A stretch of DNA of 64,000 bases, from assembly GCA_022885665.1 (NCBI GenBank), contig JAGQDJ010000163.1:1-64000 (forward strand). The letters are read 5' to 3'. Shown in pieces: positions 63,301-64,000 of this stretch. The stretch comes from Triops longicaudatus. Its lineage: Eukaryota; Arthropoda; Branchiopoda; Notostraca; Triopsidae. Numbering within the stretch: the stretch's first letter is position 1; each line of letters begins with the position of its first letter. The notes under the pieces are model-generated. The model had not been told where the DNA came from. It ran no database searches and saw only the letters and a list, made by a program, of their open reading frames with translations. Position numbers and translations under genes: made by a program.

Positions 63301-64000
63301 ATGACACCTTCGACCTTTTCCCAGGCACCTCGAAAAAACACGTTTCATTATGCATCAGCCATTCTTCTCAGTAGAGCGTTGCAGTAACTAATTTCTGAAG
63401 AAAGAAATGAAATAATGCTTTGAAAGATTAGCGCTAACAGAAATAGTAGAGAAAGCTAGTAAAATAGCAAAGAAATAAACACATTTTCGGCGTTTCTAGA
63501 TTATCAATTAAACAGCTGTCGCTTAAAACTAGGGGTAGCGGGAAGTTTCTAGAATTCATCTACGGCAAAAGAAATCCAGTATTTTTCTATCGCTTTGGGA
63601 AATTTGGCTGTTGAAGCCGTATTTTAGCGTACCCTTCTGGTTCCCTCTAATAATTTGCTCCCTGGGACGCCTTCACCGATATAGCACCACAAAAGGGAAA
63701 GCTTGGCTTTTAATCATTTATCACAATGTAACGAGACAGAGTAGGTGAAAAAAAAAATGAAGACTGGTTTCCGACACAACTGTGGTGTACCCATCAGATG
63801 CAAGAAATCACGCACAATCTGCACTCCCGCATCGGAAGCCCCTATACAAAGGCGTGTGAGAAAAGGGGTCCCTAATATTAGGTATACAGTGCCATGTCTG
63901 TCGTGACTCGTCTAAGTCCCAAAATTAAACTAAAATGTCTTCCAGTGAAACTGATTATGATTGGCTGTGTTCCGGGCCATTACCGCGCACTGGAATTCAC
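60367..64000. other. Terminal 3.6 kb, no supported gene
   Basis: Open frames at 61592-61879, 62229-62519 and 62814-63257 were examined. None shows a known domain, consistent codon pattern or splice-linked partner. A gene extending past the right edge cannot be excluded. Confidence 0.5.

Noticed and set aside
1..64000. CRISPR arrays, prokaryotic operons or viral genes
   Set aside because: No regularly spaced repeats, ribosome-binding-site-led gene strings or viral proteins were seen; introns and gene content are arthropod.

Overview
The window is eukaryotic and almost certainly arthropod. The protein-coding genes are split into small exons by GT-AG introns, many only 50-120 bp long. Two encode chitin deacetylases and one a secreted CBM14 protein, and TTAGG-type telomeric repeats occur internally. 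The exact lineage cannot be fixed from sequence alone. A full SECIS-binding protein 2 shows that selenoprotein synthesis is retained, which argues against the insect orders that lost it. I rebuilt every gene model below by hand from reading frames, splice sites and remembered family alignments. All junctions keep phase except where noted.

Layout from left to right. 1-4989 is gene-poor and carries a 1.38-kb hAT-type transposon with terminal inverted repeats and an 8-bp target duplication. 4990-16840 (-) is a group III chitin deacetylase (CDA5 type) of 18 exons, with one pair of mutually exclusive catalytic exons and a 5.2-kb first intron. 16841-24171 has no gene I can support, but holds a 208-bp hAT-like MITE inserted in a TTAGG array. 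24172-26197 (-) is NKAIN and 27018-29215 (+) is the nucleoporin Nup42; they are divergent. 31066-33237 (+) is a second chitin deacetylase (CBM14, LDLa and NodB domains). 33.4-35.2 kb is a strange GAC/TGAC-rich tract. 35679-38779 (-) is the cohesin subunit RAD21. 41340-43697 (-) is an MBOAT1/2 lysophospholipid acyltransferase, divergent from 44599-48383 (+), a sorting nexin of the SNX19 type. 50749-56354 (-) is SECISBP2. A tRNA-Ala(CGC) lies at 56948-57019 (-). 59704-60263 (-) is a small secreted CBM14 protein behind a TATA promoter. The last 3.6 kb shows no recognisable gene.

The genes do not form an operon-like system. Three of the eight protein genes (two deacetylases and the CBM14 protein) act on or bind chitin in the extracellular matrix. 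The rest are housekeeping genes for cohesion, mRNA export, membrane lipid remodelling, endosomal sorting, Na/K-ATPase interaction and selenoprotein translation. I did not find convincing evidence of an undescribed biological system. The most interesting signals are the duplicated catalytic exons of CDA5, the transposon in telomeric repeats, the strand-biased GAC-rich tract and a near-perfect palindrome in a SECISBP2 intron.
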